This document shows, piece after piece, positions 27,914 through 38,989 of a stretch of 64,000 nt of DNA. The position numbers and the translations under genes were made by a program. The stretch's first letter is position 1. Each line of letters starts with the position of its first letter. Origin of the DNA: Rhodovulum sp. (GTDB lineage: Bacteria > Pseudomonadota > Alphaproteobacteria > Rhodobacterales > Rhodobacteraceae); assembly GCA_020637615.1 (NCBI GenBank), contig JACKKC010000004.1, positions 1-64,000 of the forward strand, written 5' to 3'. The notes under the pieces were generated by a model that was not told the DNA's origin, ran no database searches, and worked only from the letters and a program-made list of their open reading frames with translations.

Positions 27914-28088
27914 GATTAGTGTTCTCCCCTGAGTTGCCGGCTGTCCCGGTCTCTCTGAACAGAATTCATACCATTTCGCCGAACTACCGGCAAGAAAACT
28001 TCACGGCGCGACTTGCCTGCGGCGCAGGAATTGCCCAGTACTTGTCCAGCCGGGCGCACGACCCCGGACCAGCCCGAAGGAACTGCCG

Positions 28089-29801
<1,713 letters not shown>

Positions 29802-30349
29802 TCCGCGTGACGTAGCCGGTCATCCGAAAAGGAAACTCTCGCGCGCGACGAGCGCGAGAGTGCCTCCGGCGAAGGATATCGCACAGACACGAACTTTCGC
29901 TCCCGTCCTCGCTCATGGCTATGATTCGAGATCCGGTTGTATGGCTCGGACTGCGTCCAGCCCGAACCGGCAAGAGCGAGGCACTGCCTCGCGCCGGTTC
30001 GTCGGCCAGAGCGCGCGAGCGCGAAGGCCGAGGGTTGGGCGGGTTTCGCCATCCACTGGCAATCCGCGCGTGTTTGCCTGGCGGGCGCGCTTGTCGCGCC
30101 TGCCCGGGGGCAGGCGGGCGCCGCGGGGAGCCGGGCGCAGATCCGAAGTGATCACCCGGAAGTCAAATGGCCCGGCGCCGCCCGCTCGCGGCAGCCCCGC
30201 CGGATCCTGCCGCAGGCACCGAATGGCCTGCCTTCCCGCCCTGCCCCGATCCCGCCTCGCGCAACCGTGAACGACGGACGGATAGATTTCCCTGAATGTG
30301 ACATACCTTGCTTCCGGGGAGGTTGCTCCCCCTGAACGGGACCATCATC
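29802..30349. other. Gene-poor intergenic region after ureC
   Basis: Apart from the hairpin at 29836-29860 and a GCCTGCC/GGCAGGC hairpin near 30098-30115, I see nothing functional in these 548 bases. The open frames across them look like compositional noise. The last 40 bases lead into the first small lipoprotein gene. Confidence 0.6.
29836..29860 (+). terminator. Stem-loop downstream of ureC
   Basis: A perfect 9-bp stem CTCTCGCGC/GCGCGAGAG with a 7-base loop lies 35 bases after the ureC stop. No T run follows, so it may act as a weak terminator or an mRNA 3'-end stabiliser. Confidence 0.55.
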
Positions 30350-30541
30350 ATGCGACTTGCGGCAATCCTCGGCGCCTGCGCGGTTCTCCTCTCGGCCTGC
30401 GCCGGCGCGTCGACCGGCAACGCCGACCTCATCCCCAGCGGCGGCGCCGCCGGCAGGATGGGACCGGGCTATTGCTATAGCGTGCCCAGCAATCCCAACG
30501 ACCGGCTGCAATGGGACCGCCTCTGCAACCCCAAGCATTAG
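30350..30541 (+). CDS. Small lipoprotein, tandem paralog 1
   Basis: A predicted 63-aa lipoprotein. The signal runs to lipobox L-S-A-C with the lipid-modified Cys at position 17; the mature peptide is about 47 residues. It shares the pattern IPSGGA-x-GR-x-G-x-G-[YF]-C-x-x-VPSN-x-NDR-x-QW-x-x-LCN with the protein at 30827, including two Cys that could form a disulfide. I do not recognise the family. Conservation of the mature part between the copies argues for a real gene despite its size. Confidence 0.7.
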   Translation: MRLAAILGACAVLLSACAGASTGNADLIPSGGAAGRMGPGYCYSVPSNPNDRLQWDRLCNPKH

Positions 30542-30826
30542 GCTTCCTGACCCGGTCCGGAGCGGGTCGAGCATGGCGATCGACCGGTTCGCACGGTCCG
30601 GCCGGGTGGCGCCGAAGCGATGGGGCGGTCACCGGCCGACGGCACCCGCCCTGCCCGAGGCGCGTGGCGGCCAAGCCGCGGAAGACGGACGCCGCTCGGC
30701 GCCGGCCGGAAGCGGCGCAGATCCGTCCAGGCCTCACGAAGGCGTAGAGCCTCGATGGCGGAACTGACCTGACTGTGGCAGGCTTCGGCGCGGAGCAATT
30801 GGCTCTTCTCCGAGGGGACAGATATC
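30542..30826. other. Spacer between the tandem lipoprotein genes
   Basis: A 285-base spacer with no supported gene. The 25 or so bases directly before each lipoprotein start are similar (CTGAACGGGACCATCATC before the first, CCGAGGGGACAGATATC before the second), so the leader and ribosome binding site seem to have been duplicated with the gene. Confidence 0.5.
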
Positions 30827-31048
30827 TTGCGACTCATTACCAGCCTTGGCGCCTGCGCGCTCATTCTTACGGCCTGCAACGGGTCGTCGACCATCGATCC
30901 GGATTTCATTCCTTCCGGCGGCGCGGTCGGCAGGGAGGGATCGGGCTTCTGCCATACCGTCCCGAGCAATCTGAACGACCGCCCGCAATGGAACAAGCTC
31001 TGCAACCACGCCGGCGAGGCGGTGTTGATCGAGGACGATGACGAATAG
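30827..31048 (+). CDS. Small lipoprotein, tandem paralog 2
   Basis: A predicted 73-aa lipoprotein, paralogous to the one at 30350. The lipobox is L-T-A-C with Cys17. The shared mature pattern is followed by an extra acidic tail (EAVLIEDDDE) absent from the first copy. The start is TTG at 30827 behind GAGGGG; no ATG or GTG fits. The family is unrecognised, and a surface or periplasmic structural role is only a guess. Confidence 0.66.
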   Translation: MRLITSLGACALILTACNGSSTIDPDFIPSGGAVGREGSGFCHTVPSNLNDRPQWNKLCNHAGEAVLIEDDDE

Positions 31049-31115
31049 GGCGGTCGGAACCGATTACCCGTCGATTCGACGGAATCGGGAAAAACCATTG
31101 ATTTAATTAGGGCGA

Positions 31116-31141
31116 CCGGATGTGCACATGCGCACATCCGG
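31116..31141. terminator. Bidirectional terminator hairpin between lipoprotein 2 and putA
   Basis: A perfect 10-bp stem CCGGATGTGC/GCACATCCGG with a 6-base loop lies between two convergent genes. On the putA side it is followed by an AT-rich CTAATTAAATCAATGG tract. The same GATGTGC...GCACATC arms recur at the other long convergent junction (48626-48647). Confidence 0.6.
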
Positions 31142-31153
31142 CCGGGATCCGCT

Positions 31154-34100
31154 TCAGGCGCTCGCCGCCAGCAGGCTCGCGTTGCCGCCGGCGGCGGTGG
31201 TGTCGATGCAGAGATGCCGCTCGGCGGCATAGCGTTCCGGCGCGACCGGCGCGGTTTCGAGCGGCACGATAGCGCCGGGCCGGGCGGCCAGCGCCCGGCG
31301 AAGGGCGCGCAGCCAATCCGCCGGCCCCCGCGCGGCCACGAGCGCGAGATCCGGCAATCCGGTCAGCGCCTCCGGCGCCACATGGCCGTCGAGGGCGGCC
31401 AGCGGCAGGCCGGCCTTCAGGAGCGGCCTGAGCGCCTCGACGGCGCCCGGCGCCACGACCAGCACCGGATTGCCGAGCGCCAGCGCCTGCAGCGCCTGGG
31501 CGAGCGCCGCCGCGCCGTCGGCGCCGAGGCAGAGCACGCGGCCGCGGGGATGCAGGCCGAGCCGGTTGCTCTCGCCGGTCGGCCCCGGCAGATCCATCGG
31601 TGCCGCGGGCAGCCCCGCCGCCGCGCTGAGGGCGGGATGGTCCGCGCCGAGGGCGGCGCGCAGGGCCGCGATCCGGTCGCCCCGCGCCGCCCATGCTCCG
31701 GCATCGAGCGTGCCGAAGACCTTCGTCAGCGTCGTCGCGGGGACCTCCGCCCCGCCGGGCGCCGCCGGCTCGGGCGCCTCGGCCGGGCGCTGCAGCCGCG
31801 CGAGATAGAAGGGCCCGCCGGCCTTGGGGCCGGTGCCCGACATCCCCTCGCCGCCGAAGGGCTGCGAGCCGACGATGGCGCCGATCTGGTTGCGGTTCAC
31901 GTAGGTATTGCCCATGTGCAGCCGCGCCGTCACGCGCTCGACCCGGTCGTCGATGCGGCTGTGCAACCCGCAGGTCAGCCCGAAGCCGCGGCCGTTGATG
32001 GCGTCCACCACCCGGTCGAGCTCGGCCGCCCGGAAGGTGGCGAGATGCAGCACCGGACCGAAGACCTCGCGCTCCACCGCGCCGATGCCGTCGACCGCGA
32101 TGATCGTCGGCGGCACGAAGCGCCCCGTCTGCGGCACGTCGAGCGTCTTGAGCACCGTCTTCGCATTTGCGGCGAGATAGTCCCTGATGCCCGCCTCCGC
32201 CTCGGAATCGATCACCGGCCCGACATCGGTCGCGATGTCCCAGGGATCGCCGATCGCGAGCACTTCCATCGCGCCCGAGAGCATCTCCAGCACGCGGGCG
32301 CGGGCCTCGTCCTGGACGTAGAGCACCCGCAGCGCCGAGCAGCGCTGCCCGGCCGACTGGAAGGCCGAGGCGAGGACGTCGCGCACCACCTGCTCGGTCA
32401 GCGCGGTGGAATCGACGATCATCGCGTTGAGCCCGCCGGTCTCGGCGATCAGCACCGCGTCGGGCGCGGCGTGCTCCGCCAGGGCGCGATGGATGATCTG
32501 GGCCACCTCGGTCGAGCCGGTGAAGACGACCCCGGCGATGTCCGGCGATGTCGTGAGCGGCCCGCCCACGGTCGGACCGTCGCCGGGCAGGATCTGCAGC
32601 GCCGCGGCGGGAACGCCTGCCGCCTGCAACAGTTCCACCGCCCGCAGCGCGATCAGCGGCGTCTGCTCGGCAGGCTTGGCGATCACGGCATTGCCGGCGC
32701 CGAGGCAGGCGGCGACCTGGCCGGTGAAGATCGCGAGCGGGAAGTTCCAGGGCGAGATGCAGACCATCACCCCCCGCGGGCTGCCCGTGGCGGCCTCGGC
32801 CGCGTCGGCGTAGTAGCGCAGGAAATCCACCGCCTCGCGGATCTCGGCCGTCGCGTCGAGCAGCGTCTTGCCGGCCTCGCGGGTGGCGAGCGACGTGAGC
32901 TCCGCCGCGTTCTCCTCGTAGAGATCGGCCGCCCGGCGCAGCACCGCCGCGCGGTCCCCGGCCGGCGTGGCCGACCAGGCGACGAAGCCCTCCTGCGCCG
33001 CCGCCAGCGCCGCCGCGACCTCGGCGGGTCCGGCCTCGCGCACGTAGCCCACGATGTCGTCGGGGCGGGCCGGGTTGCGCACAGGCTCGCCCTCGGTACC
33101 CCAGACATGGGCCCGCCAATCCTCCCGCGCCGCGATCAGCGGGATGATCGAGGCCGGCTCGTTGACGTTCCAGCCCATGGCGTTCCGCCGCGGCGCGAAG
33201 ACCGCCTCGGGCGGCGCGATGATCGGGTTCGGGATGGAATCGAGCGCCTCGACCTCGGCGACCGGATCGGCGGCGATCTCCTCCGCCGGGAGCGACTTGT
33301 CGACGATCTGGTTGACGAAGGACGAGTTCGCGCCGTTCTCCAGGAGCCGCCGCACCAGATAGGCGAGCAGGTCGCGATGCGCCCCCACCGGCGCATAGAT
33401 GCGGCAGCGCGTCTTCTCGGTCTCGTGCACGATGCCGTGCAGGGCCTCGCCCATGCCGTGCAGCCGCTGGAACTCGAAGCTGTCGCGATCCCCCGCCATG
33501 GCCAGCACCGCCGCCACGGTATGGGCGTTGTGCGTGGCGAATTGCGGATAGATCCGGTCGCGCTTGTCGAGCAGCCGGCGCGCATTGGCCATGTAGCTGA
33601 CGTCGGTGGAGGGCTTGCGGGTGAAGACCGGGAAGCCGGGCAGCCCGCGCTCCTGGGCGATCTTGACCTCCGCGTCCCAATAGGCGCCCTTCACCAGCCG
33701 GACCATGATCCTGCGATCGTGCCGCGCCGCCAGGTCGTAGAGCCAGTCGATCACCGCCCCCGCGCGCCGGCCGTATGCCTGGATCACCACGCCGAAGCCG
33801 TCCCAGCCCTTCAGCGCCGGATCGGGCAGCATCGCCTCGATCACGTCGAGCGAGAGATCGAGCCGGTCCGCCTCCTCGGCGTCGATGTTGAAGCCGATGC
33901 CGGCCTTCGCCGCGGCGCGCGCCAGCTCCAGCGCCCGGGGCACCAGGACCCGCATCACCTCCTCGCGATGGGTCCATTCATAGCGCGGATGCAGCGCCGA
34001 GAGCTTCACCGAGATGCCGGGGCTCGAGCGCACGTCGCCCTTCGCCCCCTTGGCGATGGCGGCGATCGCGGCGGAATAGGCCTTGGCATAGCGGATCGCA

Positions 34101-34732
34101 TCCGCATCGGTGCGGGCCGCCTCGCCGAGCATGTCGTAGGAATAGGTATAGCCCTTGGCCTCCATCCCGGCGGCGCGGTCCATGGCCGCGCCGATGGTCT
34201 CGCCGAGCACGAAGGAGCGGCCCATCAGCTTCATCGCCTGGCCCACGGCGGTGCGCACCACCGGCTCGCCCAGCCTGCGCACCATGGCGCGCAGGGCCTT
34301 GGCCGGCCGCGAAGGATCGTCGTCGAGCACGCGGCCGGTCAGCATCAGCCCCCAGGTGGCGGCATTGACGAGGCTCGAGGTGGAATGCCCCAGATGCGCT
34401 CCCCAGTTCGACGGCTCGATCTTGTCGGCGATCAGCTCGTCGATGGTCTCGGCATCGGGGACGCGCAAGAGCGCCTCGGCGAGGCACATGAGCCCGACGC
34501 CCTCGTCCGTGGAAAGCCCGTATTCGGCGAGGAAGGCTTCCATGACCGTGGGCGACGACCGCTTGCGGACCTGGACCACCAGCTCGGCCGCGCTGCGCAC
34601 GATCGCCTGGCGCGCCGCCGCGTCGAGGCGGATCCGCTCGATCAGCCCGCGCACCAGCGCGGTCTCGTCGGCATAGGTCAGGGCGCGGATCGTCGCGCGC
34701 GCATCGGGCGGGGTGGCGGTGAGCTTGTCCAT
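31154..34732 (-). CDS. putA: Bifunctional proline dehydrogenase / P5C dehydrogenase
   Basis: A 1192-aa bifunctional enzyme oxidising proline to glutamate, with FAD-dependent proline dehydrogenase first and an NAD-dependent P5C dehydrogenase second. The PRODH barrel covers about residues 130-470 (YSYDMLGEAARTD, FVVIQAYGRRA-like strand, YAPVGAHRDLLAYLVRRLLE). The aldehyde dehydrogenase domain covers about 550-1000, with NFPLAIFTGQVAACL, VFTGSTEVA and active-site Cys in FQSAGQRCSALR. A further C-terminal region of about 190 residues is present. The N-terminus has no ribbon-helix-helix domain, so this PutA should not be a DNA-binding repressor. It is divergent from the ABC transporter operon. Confidence 0.93.
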   Translation of the reverse strand: MDKLTATPPDARATIRALTYADETALVRGLIERIRLDAAARQAIVRSAAELVVQVRKRSSPTVMEAFLAEYGLSTDEGVGLMCLAEALLRVPDAETIDELIADKIEPSNWGAHLGHSTSSLVNAATWGLMLTGRVLDDDPSRPAKALRAMVRRLGEPVVRTAVGQAMKLMGRSFVLGETIGAAMDRAAGMEAKGYTYSYDMLGEAARTDADAIRYAKAYSAAIAAIAKGAKGDVRSSPGISVKLSALHPRYEWTHREEVMRVLVPRALELARAAAKAGIGFNIDAEEADRLDLSLDVIEAMLPDPALKGWDGFGVVIQAYGRRAGAVIDWLYDLAARHDRRIMVRLVKGAYWDAEVKIAQERGLPGFPVFTRKPSTDVSYMANARRLLDKRDRIYPQFATHNAHTVAAVLAMAGDRDSFEFQRLHGMGEALHGIVHETEKTRCRIYAPVGAHRDLLAYLVRRLLENGANSSFVNQIVDKSLPAEEIAADPVAEVEALDSIPNPIIAPPEAVFAPRRNAMGWNVNEPASIIPLIAAREDWRAHVWGTEGEPVRNPARPDDIVGYVREAGPAEVAAALAAAQEGFVAWSATPAGDRAAVLRRAADLYEENAAELTSLATREAGKTLLDATAEIREAVDFLRYYADAAEAATGSPRGVMVCISPWNFPLAIFTGQVAACLGAGNAVIAKPAEQTPLIALRAVELLQAAGVPAAALQILPGDGPTVGGPLTTSPDIAGVVFTGSTEVAQIIHRALAEHAAPDAVLIAETGGLNAMIVDSTALTEQVVRDVLASAFQSAGQRCSALRVLYVQDEARARVLEMLSGAMEVLAIGDPWDIATDVGPVIDSEAEAGIRDYLAANAKTVLKTLDVPQTGRFVPPTIIAVDGIGAVEREVFGPVLHLATFRAAELDRVVDAINGRGFGLTCGLHSRIDDRVERVTARLHMGNTYVNRNQIGAIVGSQPFGGEGMSGTGPKAGGPFYLARLQRPAEAPEPAAPGGAEVPATTLTKVFGTLDAGAWAARGDRIAALRAALGADHPALSAAAGLPAAPMDLPGPTGESNRLGLHPRGRVLCLGADGAAALAQALQALALGNPVLVVAPGAVEALRPLLKAGLPLAALDGHVAPEALTGLPDLALVAARGPADWLRALRRALAARPGAIVPLETAPVAPERYAAERHLCIDTTAAGGNASLLAASA

Positions 34733-34858
34733 GGCGCAATCCTAACAATGGGTCGACGGAATGCGCCGCTTGGCCGGCAGGTCGCCGCGATCGGCGCGGT
34801 GTTGCTCGACGCAACATCGCATTACATGGCAAGAGCCGCCGAGGAGATCCACCAAGAA

Positions 34859-35515
34859 ATGCTCGAAGTCGCCTCCGTGTCGAAGTCCTACGCCACGGCG
34901 CTGGGGCCGCTGGCCGTGCTCGACGGGGTCACGCTCGACCTCTGGCCCGGGCGCTCGCTGGCGCTGACCGGCGAATCCGGCAGCGGCAAGAGCACGCTCC
35001 TGCATCTGATCGCCGGGCTCGACGCGGTGGACGCCGGCCGGATCCGCGTCGGCGGCGCCGAGGTCACCGCCATGGGCGACGCGGGCCGCTCCGCGCTGCG
35101 CCGCGAGGCGATCGGGCTGGTCTTCCAGCAGTTCAACCTGATCCCGAGCCTCGACGTGGCCGCCAACCTCGCCTTCCAGGCGCGGCTCGCCGGTCGTCAC
35201 GACCCGGACTGGCTGGCGGTGCTGACCCGGCGCCTGGGGCTCGGGGACCTGCTGGCGCGCTATCCGGAGGCGCTCTCGGGCGGGCAGCAGCAGCGCGTCG
35301 CCATCGCGCGGGCGCTCGCGGGGCGGCCGGGGCTGATCCTCGCCGACGAGCCGACCGGCAATCTCGACGAGGCGACCGGCGACGCGGTGCTCGACCTGAT
35401 GCTGGAGCTCGTCGCCGCGAGCGGGGCGAGCCTCCTGATGGTCACCCATTCGACCCGGCTCGCCGCCCGTCTCGACGCGCAGGCGGTCCTGCGCCAGGGC
35501 CGCATCGCCCGATGA
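34859..35515 (+). CDS. ABC transporter ATP-binding protein, LolD/MacB type
   Basis: A 218-aa ATPase with Walker A GESGSGKST (residues 38-46), the Q-loop in LVFQQFNLIPSL, signature LSGGQQQRVAIARAL and Walker B LILADEPTGNLD. This sequence style belongs to exporters and lipoprotein or mechanotransmission systems with FtsX-like permeases. The start at 34859 is uncertain because the GAGGAG site lies 12 bases away; an in-frame ATG at 34826 is possible. The stop overlaps the permease start by 4 bases (ATGA). Confidence 0.88.
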   Translation: MLEVASVSKSYATALGPLAVLDGVTLDLWPGRSLALTGESGSGKSTLLHLIAGLDAVDAGRIRVGGAEVTAMGDAGRSALRREAIGLVFQQFNLIPSLDVAANLAFQARLAGRHDPDWLAVLTRRLGLGDLLARYPEALSGGQQQRVAIARALAGRPGLILADEPTGNLDEATGDAVLDLMLELVAASGASLLMVTHSTRLAARLDAQAVLRQGRIAR

Positions 35516-37941
35516 GGGCCTGGACGACGCTCCGGGCGCTCATGGGCCATTGGCGGCGCCACCCGGTGGAATGCCTGACCCTGCTCGCCGGGCTCGCGGT
35601 CGCGACCGCGCTCTGGAGCGGCGTGCAGGCGCTCAACGCCGAGGCCCGCGCCAGCTACGCCCGCTCCGCCGCGCTGCTCGGCACCGGCACGCTGGCGAGC
35701 GTGGTGGCCGAGGACGGCGGCCGCTTCGCTCGCGAGGATTTCGTCGCCCTGCGGCTCCTCGGCTGGCCGGTGACGCCCCTGCTCGACGGCAGGCTCACCC
35801 GGGACGGCGAGAGCCTGCGCATCATCGGCATCGATCCGATCACCCTGCCCGCGTCGGCTTCGGCGCTCCGGATCGGCGAAGGCGACGAGCGGCTGACCGA
35901 TTTCCTGCTGCCGCCCCATCTCGCGCTCGCCGCACCGGAGACGCTCGCAAGGCTCGGTGCGCCGTCCGACCTGCCGCCGCTCGCCGCCTCCGAGACGCTG
36001 CCGCCCGATACCCTCGTGGTGGACATCGGCGTGGCCGAGCGGCTGCTCGATGCCGAAGGCCGGGTCTCGCGCCTGCTCCTGCCGCCCGAGCGGGCCGGCG
36101 AACCGCTGCCTGCGCCCCTGGCCGCGCGCCTCCGCGTCCTGCCCGAGGATGCCGAAAGCGATCTCGACCGACTCACCGCGAGCTTCCATCTCAACCTCGC
36201 CGCCTTCGGCTTCCTCGCCTTCGTCGTCGGCCTCTTCATCGTCTATTCCGCCATCGGCCTCGCCTTCGAGCAGCGCAAGCCGATGATCCGCACCCTGCGG
36301 GCCTGCGGCGTCTCGGCGCGGCTGCTGACCGGCGTCATGCTGGCCGAAACGGTGGGTTTCGCGCTCGCCGGCGGCGCGCTCGGGATCGTCGCGGGCTACG
36401 GGATCGCGGCCGCGCTGCTTCCGGATGTGGCGGCCTCGCTCGAAGGGCTCTACGGCGCCACCCTGCCCGGCCGGCTCAGCCTCGATCCGGCCTGGTGGCT
36501 CGCCGGCATGGCCCTCTGCCTGGCCGGCGCGCTGGCGGCGGCGGGTGGCAGCCTCTGGCGTGCCGCGCGTCTGCCGGTGCTGGCGCCCGCGCAGCCCCAG
36601 GCCTGGCTCGCGGACCAGCGCCGGGGAATGCGGCACCAGCTGGCCGCGGCGGCGCTGATCGCCGCCGGATCGCTGGTGGCGCTGGCTTTCGGCTCCGGAC
36701 TCGCCGCCGGCTTCGCGGTCCTGGGCGGGCTCCTCGTCTCGGCCGCCCTCGCGCTGCCGGCGCTGCTCGCCTCAGCCCTCGCCGCCGGCCATCGTCGCGC
36801 GCGCCGCCCCGTGGCGGAATGGGCCTGGGCCGACGGCCGGCAGCAGCTGTCCGGCCTCTCGCTGGCGCTGATGGCGCTCCTGCTCGCGCTGGCGGTCAAT
36901 CTCGGGGTCGGCACCATGGTCGAGAGCTTCCGGCGGACCTTCGTCGCCTATCTCGACCAGCGCCTGGTCTCGGATCTCTACGTGACCGGCCAAGACAGCG
37001 CCCAGGCCCGCGACATCGCCGCCTGGGCCGCGGCCCGGCCGGGGGTCGCGGCCGTGCTGCCGATCTGGCGCGCAGAATCGCGCTTCCGCGACTGGCCGCT
37101 CGAAATCTACGGCTTCGCCGACCACGCCACCTACCGCGACAACTGGCCGCTCGTCGCGGCCCTCCCCGACGCCTGGGATCGCGTCGCCGGCGGCGCGGCC
37201 GTGCTCGTCTCCGAGCAGATGGCCCGCCGCTTCGGGCTCGCGCCCGGCGACCGGCTGACCCTGCCGACGCCGGCTGGCGGCTGGGAGGTGGAACTCGCGG
37301 CGATCCATCGCGATTTCGGCAATCCCGTGGGGCAGGTCATGGTGGCCAGCGACGCCTTCGCGCGGCATTGGCCCGAGGGCGACCGCCGCCGCATGGGCCT
37401 GCGCGTGGCGCCCGGGGCGGTGCCTGGGTTGGCCGCGGCGCTGGCCGCGCGCTTCGGGCTGGGGGAGGAGCAGATCGTCGACCAGCGCGGGCGCAAGGAA
37501 TTCTCGCTGCGCATCTTCGAGAAGACCTTCGCGATCACCATCGCGCTCAATGCACTGACCCTGCTCGTCGCCGGCGTGGCGCTGCTGACGAGCCTGCTCA
37601 CCCTGGCCGATCTCAGGCTGGTCCAGCTCGCCCCGCTCTGGGCGCTCGGGCTGACCCGCGCGCAGCTCGCCTGGCTCGAGATGGGCAAGATGCTGGGGCT
37701 CGCGGCGCTGACGGCCTGCGCCGCCCTGCCGCTCGGCCTCGCCGTCGCCTGGGTCCTGACCGCCGTCGTCAACGTGCGCGCCTTTGGCTGGCGCCTGCCG
37801 GTGGAATTCCTGCCGGGGCAATGGGGGACGCTCTTCGCGCTGGCGCTCCTCTGCGCCTTCGTCGCCGCGCTCTGGCCCATCTGGCGGCTGCGGCGCGCCT
37901 CGCCGCTCACCCTGCTGCAAAGCTTCAGCAATGAACGCTAA
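35512..37941 (+). CDS. Large FtsX-like ABC permease
   Basis: An 809-aa membrane protein with an N-terminal segment (MGHWRRHPVECLTLLAGLAVATALWSG), a first periplasmic region, and then two FtsX-type bundles: about residues 225-440 (LAAFGFLAFVVGLFIVYSAIGLAFEQRKPMIRTLRACG) and about 660-800. A second periplasmic region lies between. Its size matches the family of duplicated permeases that work as one subunit with a LolD-like ATPase. It is flanked by its ATPase (ATGA overlap) and an AttH-like gene (11-base overlap), so the three form one coupled unit. Substrate unknown. Confidence 0.86.
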   Translation: MRAWTTLRALMGHWRRHPVECLTLLAGLAVATALWSGVQALNAEARASYARSAALLGTGTLASVVAEDGGRFAREDFVALRLLGWPVTPLLDGRLTRDGESLRIIGIDPITLPASASALRIGEGDERLTDFLLPPHLALAAPETLARLGAPSDLPPLAASETLPPDTLVVDIGVAERLLDAEGRVSRLLLPPERAGEPLPAPLAARLRVLPEDAESDLDRLTASFHLNLAAFGFLAFVVGLFIVYSAIGLAFEQRKPMIRTLRACGVSARLLTGVMLAETVGFALAGGALGIVAGYGIAAALLPDVAASLEGLYGATLPGRLSLDPAWWLAGMALCLAGALAAAGGSLWRAARLPVLAPAQPQAWLADQRRGMRHQLAAAALIAAGSLVALAFGSGLAAGFAVLGGLLVSAALALPALLASALAAGHRRARRPVAEWAWADGRQQLSGLSLALMALLLALAVNLGVGTMVESFRRTFVAYLDQRLVSDLYVTGQDSAQARDIAAWAAARPGVAAVLPIWRAESRFRDWPLEIYGFADHATYRDNWPLVAALPDAWDRVAGGAAVLVSEQMARRFGLAPGDRLTLPTPAGGWEVELAAIHRDFGNPVGQVMVASDAFARHWPEGDRRRMGLRVAPGAVPGLAAALAARFGLGEEQIVDQRGRKEFSLRIFEKTFAITIALNALTLLVAGVALLTSLLTLADLRLVQLAPLWALGLTRAQLAWLEMGKMLGLAALTACAALPLGLAVAWVLTAVVNVRAFGWRLPVEFLPGQWGTLFALALLCAFVAALWPIWRLRRASPLTLLQSFSNER

Positions 37942-38989
37942 GGTCTTCCTCTTTGCGGTCTTCTTTCCCGCCATGGTTTTCGCCCAGGGCTATGCCGGCC
38001 TCGGCGGCGAGGCGGAGGGCTATCGTCCCGTCACCCGCCCCGCCTCGCTGGCGTTCCCGCGCGACCACGGGCCGCATCCGGGCTTCCGGATCGAATGGTG
38101 GTATCTGACCGCCAATCTCAGCGACGCCGACGGGAAAGATTTCGGCATCCAGTGGACGCTCTTCCGCATCCCGCTCTCGCCCGCGCCCGAGGCGCCGGAA
38201 TGGCAGTCCAACCAGATCTGGATGGGCCATGCCGCGCTCACCGATGCAGACGAGCATCGCTATTCCGAGACCTTCGCCCGCGGCGGGATCGGCACGGCGG
38301 GGGTTCAGCTTGCCCCCTTCCGCGCCTGGATCGACGACTGGCGCATGGCCGCCCTGCCCGGCCCCGGCGATGCGCTCGCCGAGATCGCGCTGACCGCCGG
38401 CGGCGAGCGCTTCGCCTACGATCTCCACGCCTCCGCCAGCCTGCCGCCGGTGCCGCAGGGCGAGGAGGGCTACAGCCTGAAGACGCCGGGCGGGGCGGCT
38501 TCCTATTACTACAGCCAGCCGTTCTATGCCGTGGAGGGCAGCCTCGAGCTCGATGGCCGCAGGATTGCGGTGACCGGACAGGCCTGGCTCGACCGCGAAT
38601 GGTCGAGCCAGCCGCTCCGCCCGGACGATGCCGGCTGGGACTGGTTCTCGCTGCATCTCGCGACCGGCGAGAAGGTCATGGCCTATCGCTTCCGCAAGAC
38701 CGACGGCAGCGCCAGCCTCGCCGGCACCTGGATCGATGCCGGGGGCCGGCCGAGCCCGCTCGGCGACAGCGAGATCGCCATCACCGAACGCACCCGCAGC
38801 ACCGTCGCCGGGCGCGCCATCCCTACCGCCTGGCATGTCGAGATACCCTCTCGCGGCTTCGCGGTGGACACCGAACCCCTGAATCCGCAAAGCTGGATGG
38901 GGACGACCTTCGCCTATTGGGAAGGACCGATCCGCTTCGGGGGCAGCCACGACGGGCGGGGATACCTGGAAATGACGGGGTACGAATGA
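37931..38989 (+). CDS. AttH-like (lipocalin-type / carotenoid 1,2-hydratase) exported protein
   Basis: A 352-aa exported protein with signal peptide VFLFAVFFPAMVFAQ. It has two lipocalin-like barrels of the AttH/CrtC family, typified by FRIEWWYLTANLSD, GWDWFSLHLATGEKVMAYRFR and QAWLDREWSSQP. AttH proteins occur with exactly this ATPase-permease pair. The Trp-rich barrels suggest a hydrophobic ligand, perhaps a lipid handled by the transporter. It overlaps the permease by 11 bases and the next gene by 4. Confidence 0.87.
   Translation: MNAKVFLFAVFFPAMVFAQGYAGLGGEAEGYRPVTRPASLAFPRDHGPHPGFRIEWWYLTANLSDADGKDFGIQWTLFRIPLSPAPEAPEWQSNQIWMGHAALTDADEHRYSETFARGGIGTAGVQLAPFRAWIDDWRMAALPGPGDALAEIALTAGGERFAYDLHASASLPPVPQGEEGYSLKTPGGAASYYYSQPFYAVEGSLELDGRRIAVTGQAWLDREWSSQPLRPDDAGWDWFSLHLATGEKVMAYRFRKTDGSASLAGTWIDAGGRPSPLGDSEIAITERTRSTVAGRAIPTAWHVEIPSRGFAVDTEPLNPQSWMGTTFAYWEGPIRFGGSHDGRGYLEMTGYE

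Noticed and set aside
30098..30115. GCCTGCC/GGCAGGC hairpin in the gap after ureC
   Set aside because: Only a 7-bp GC stem in very GC-rich DNA, not linked to any gene end; probably chance.
29860..30335. Several overlapping small frames after ureC
   Set aside because: No ribosome binding sites or domain patterns; similar open length on all frames indicates GC-driven noise.
31214..34800. Long plus-strand frame leading into the ABC ATPase gene
   Set aside because: The first 1200 codons are antisense to putA. Only the part from about 34859 has family motifs.
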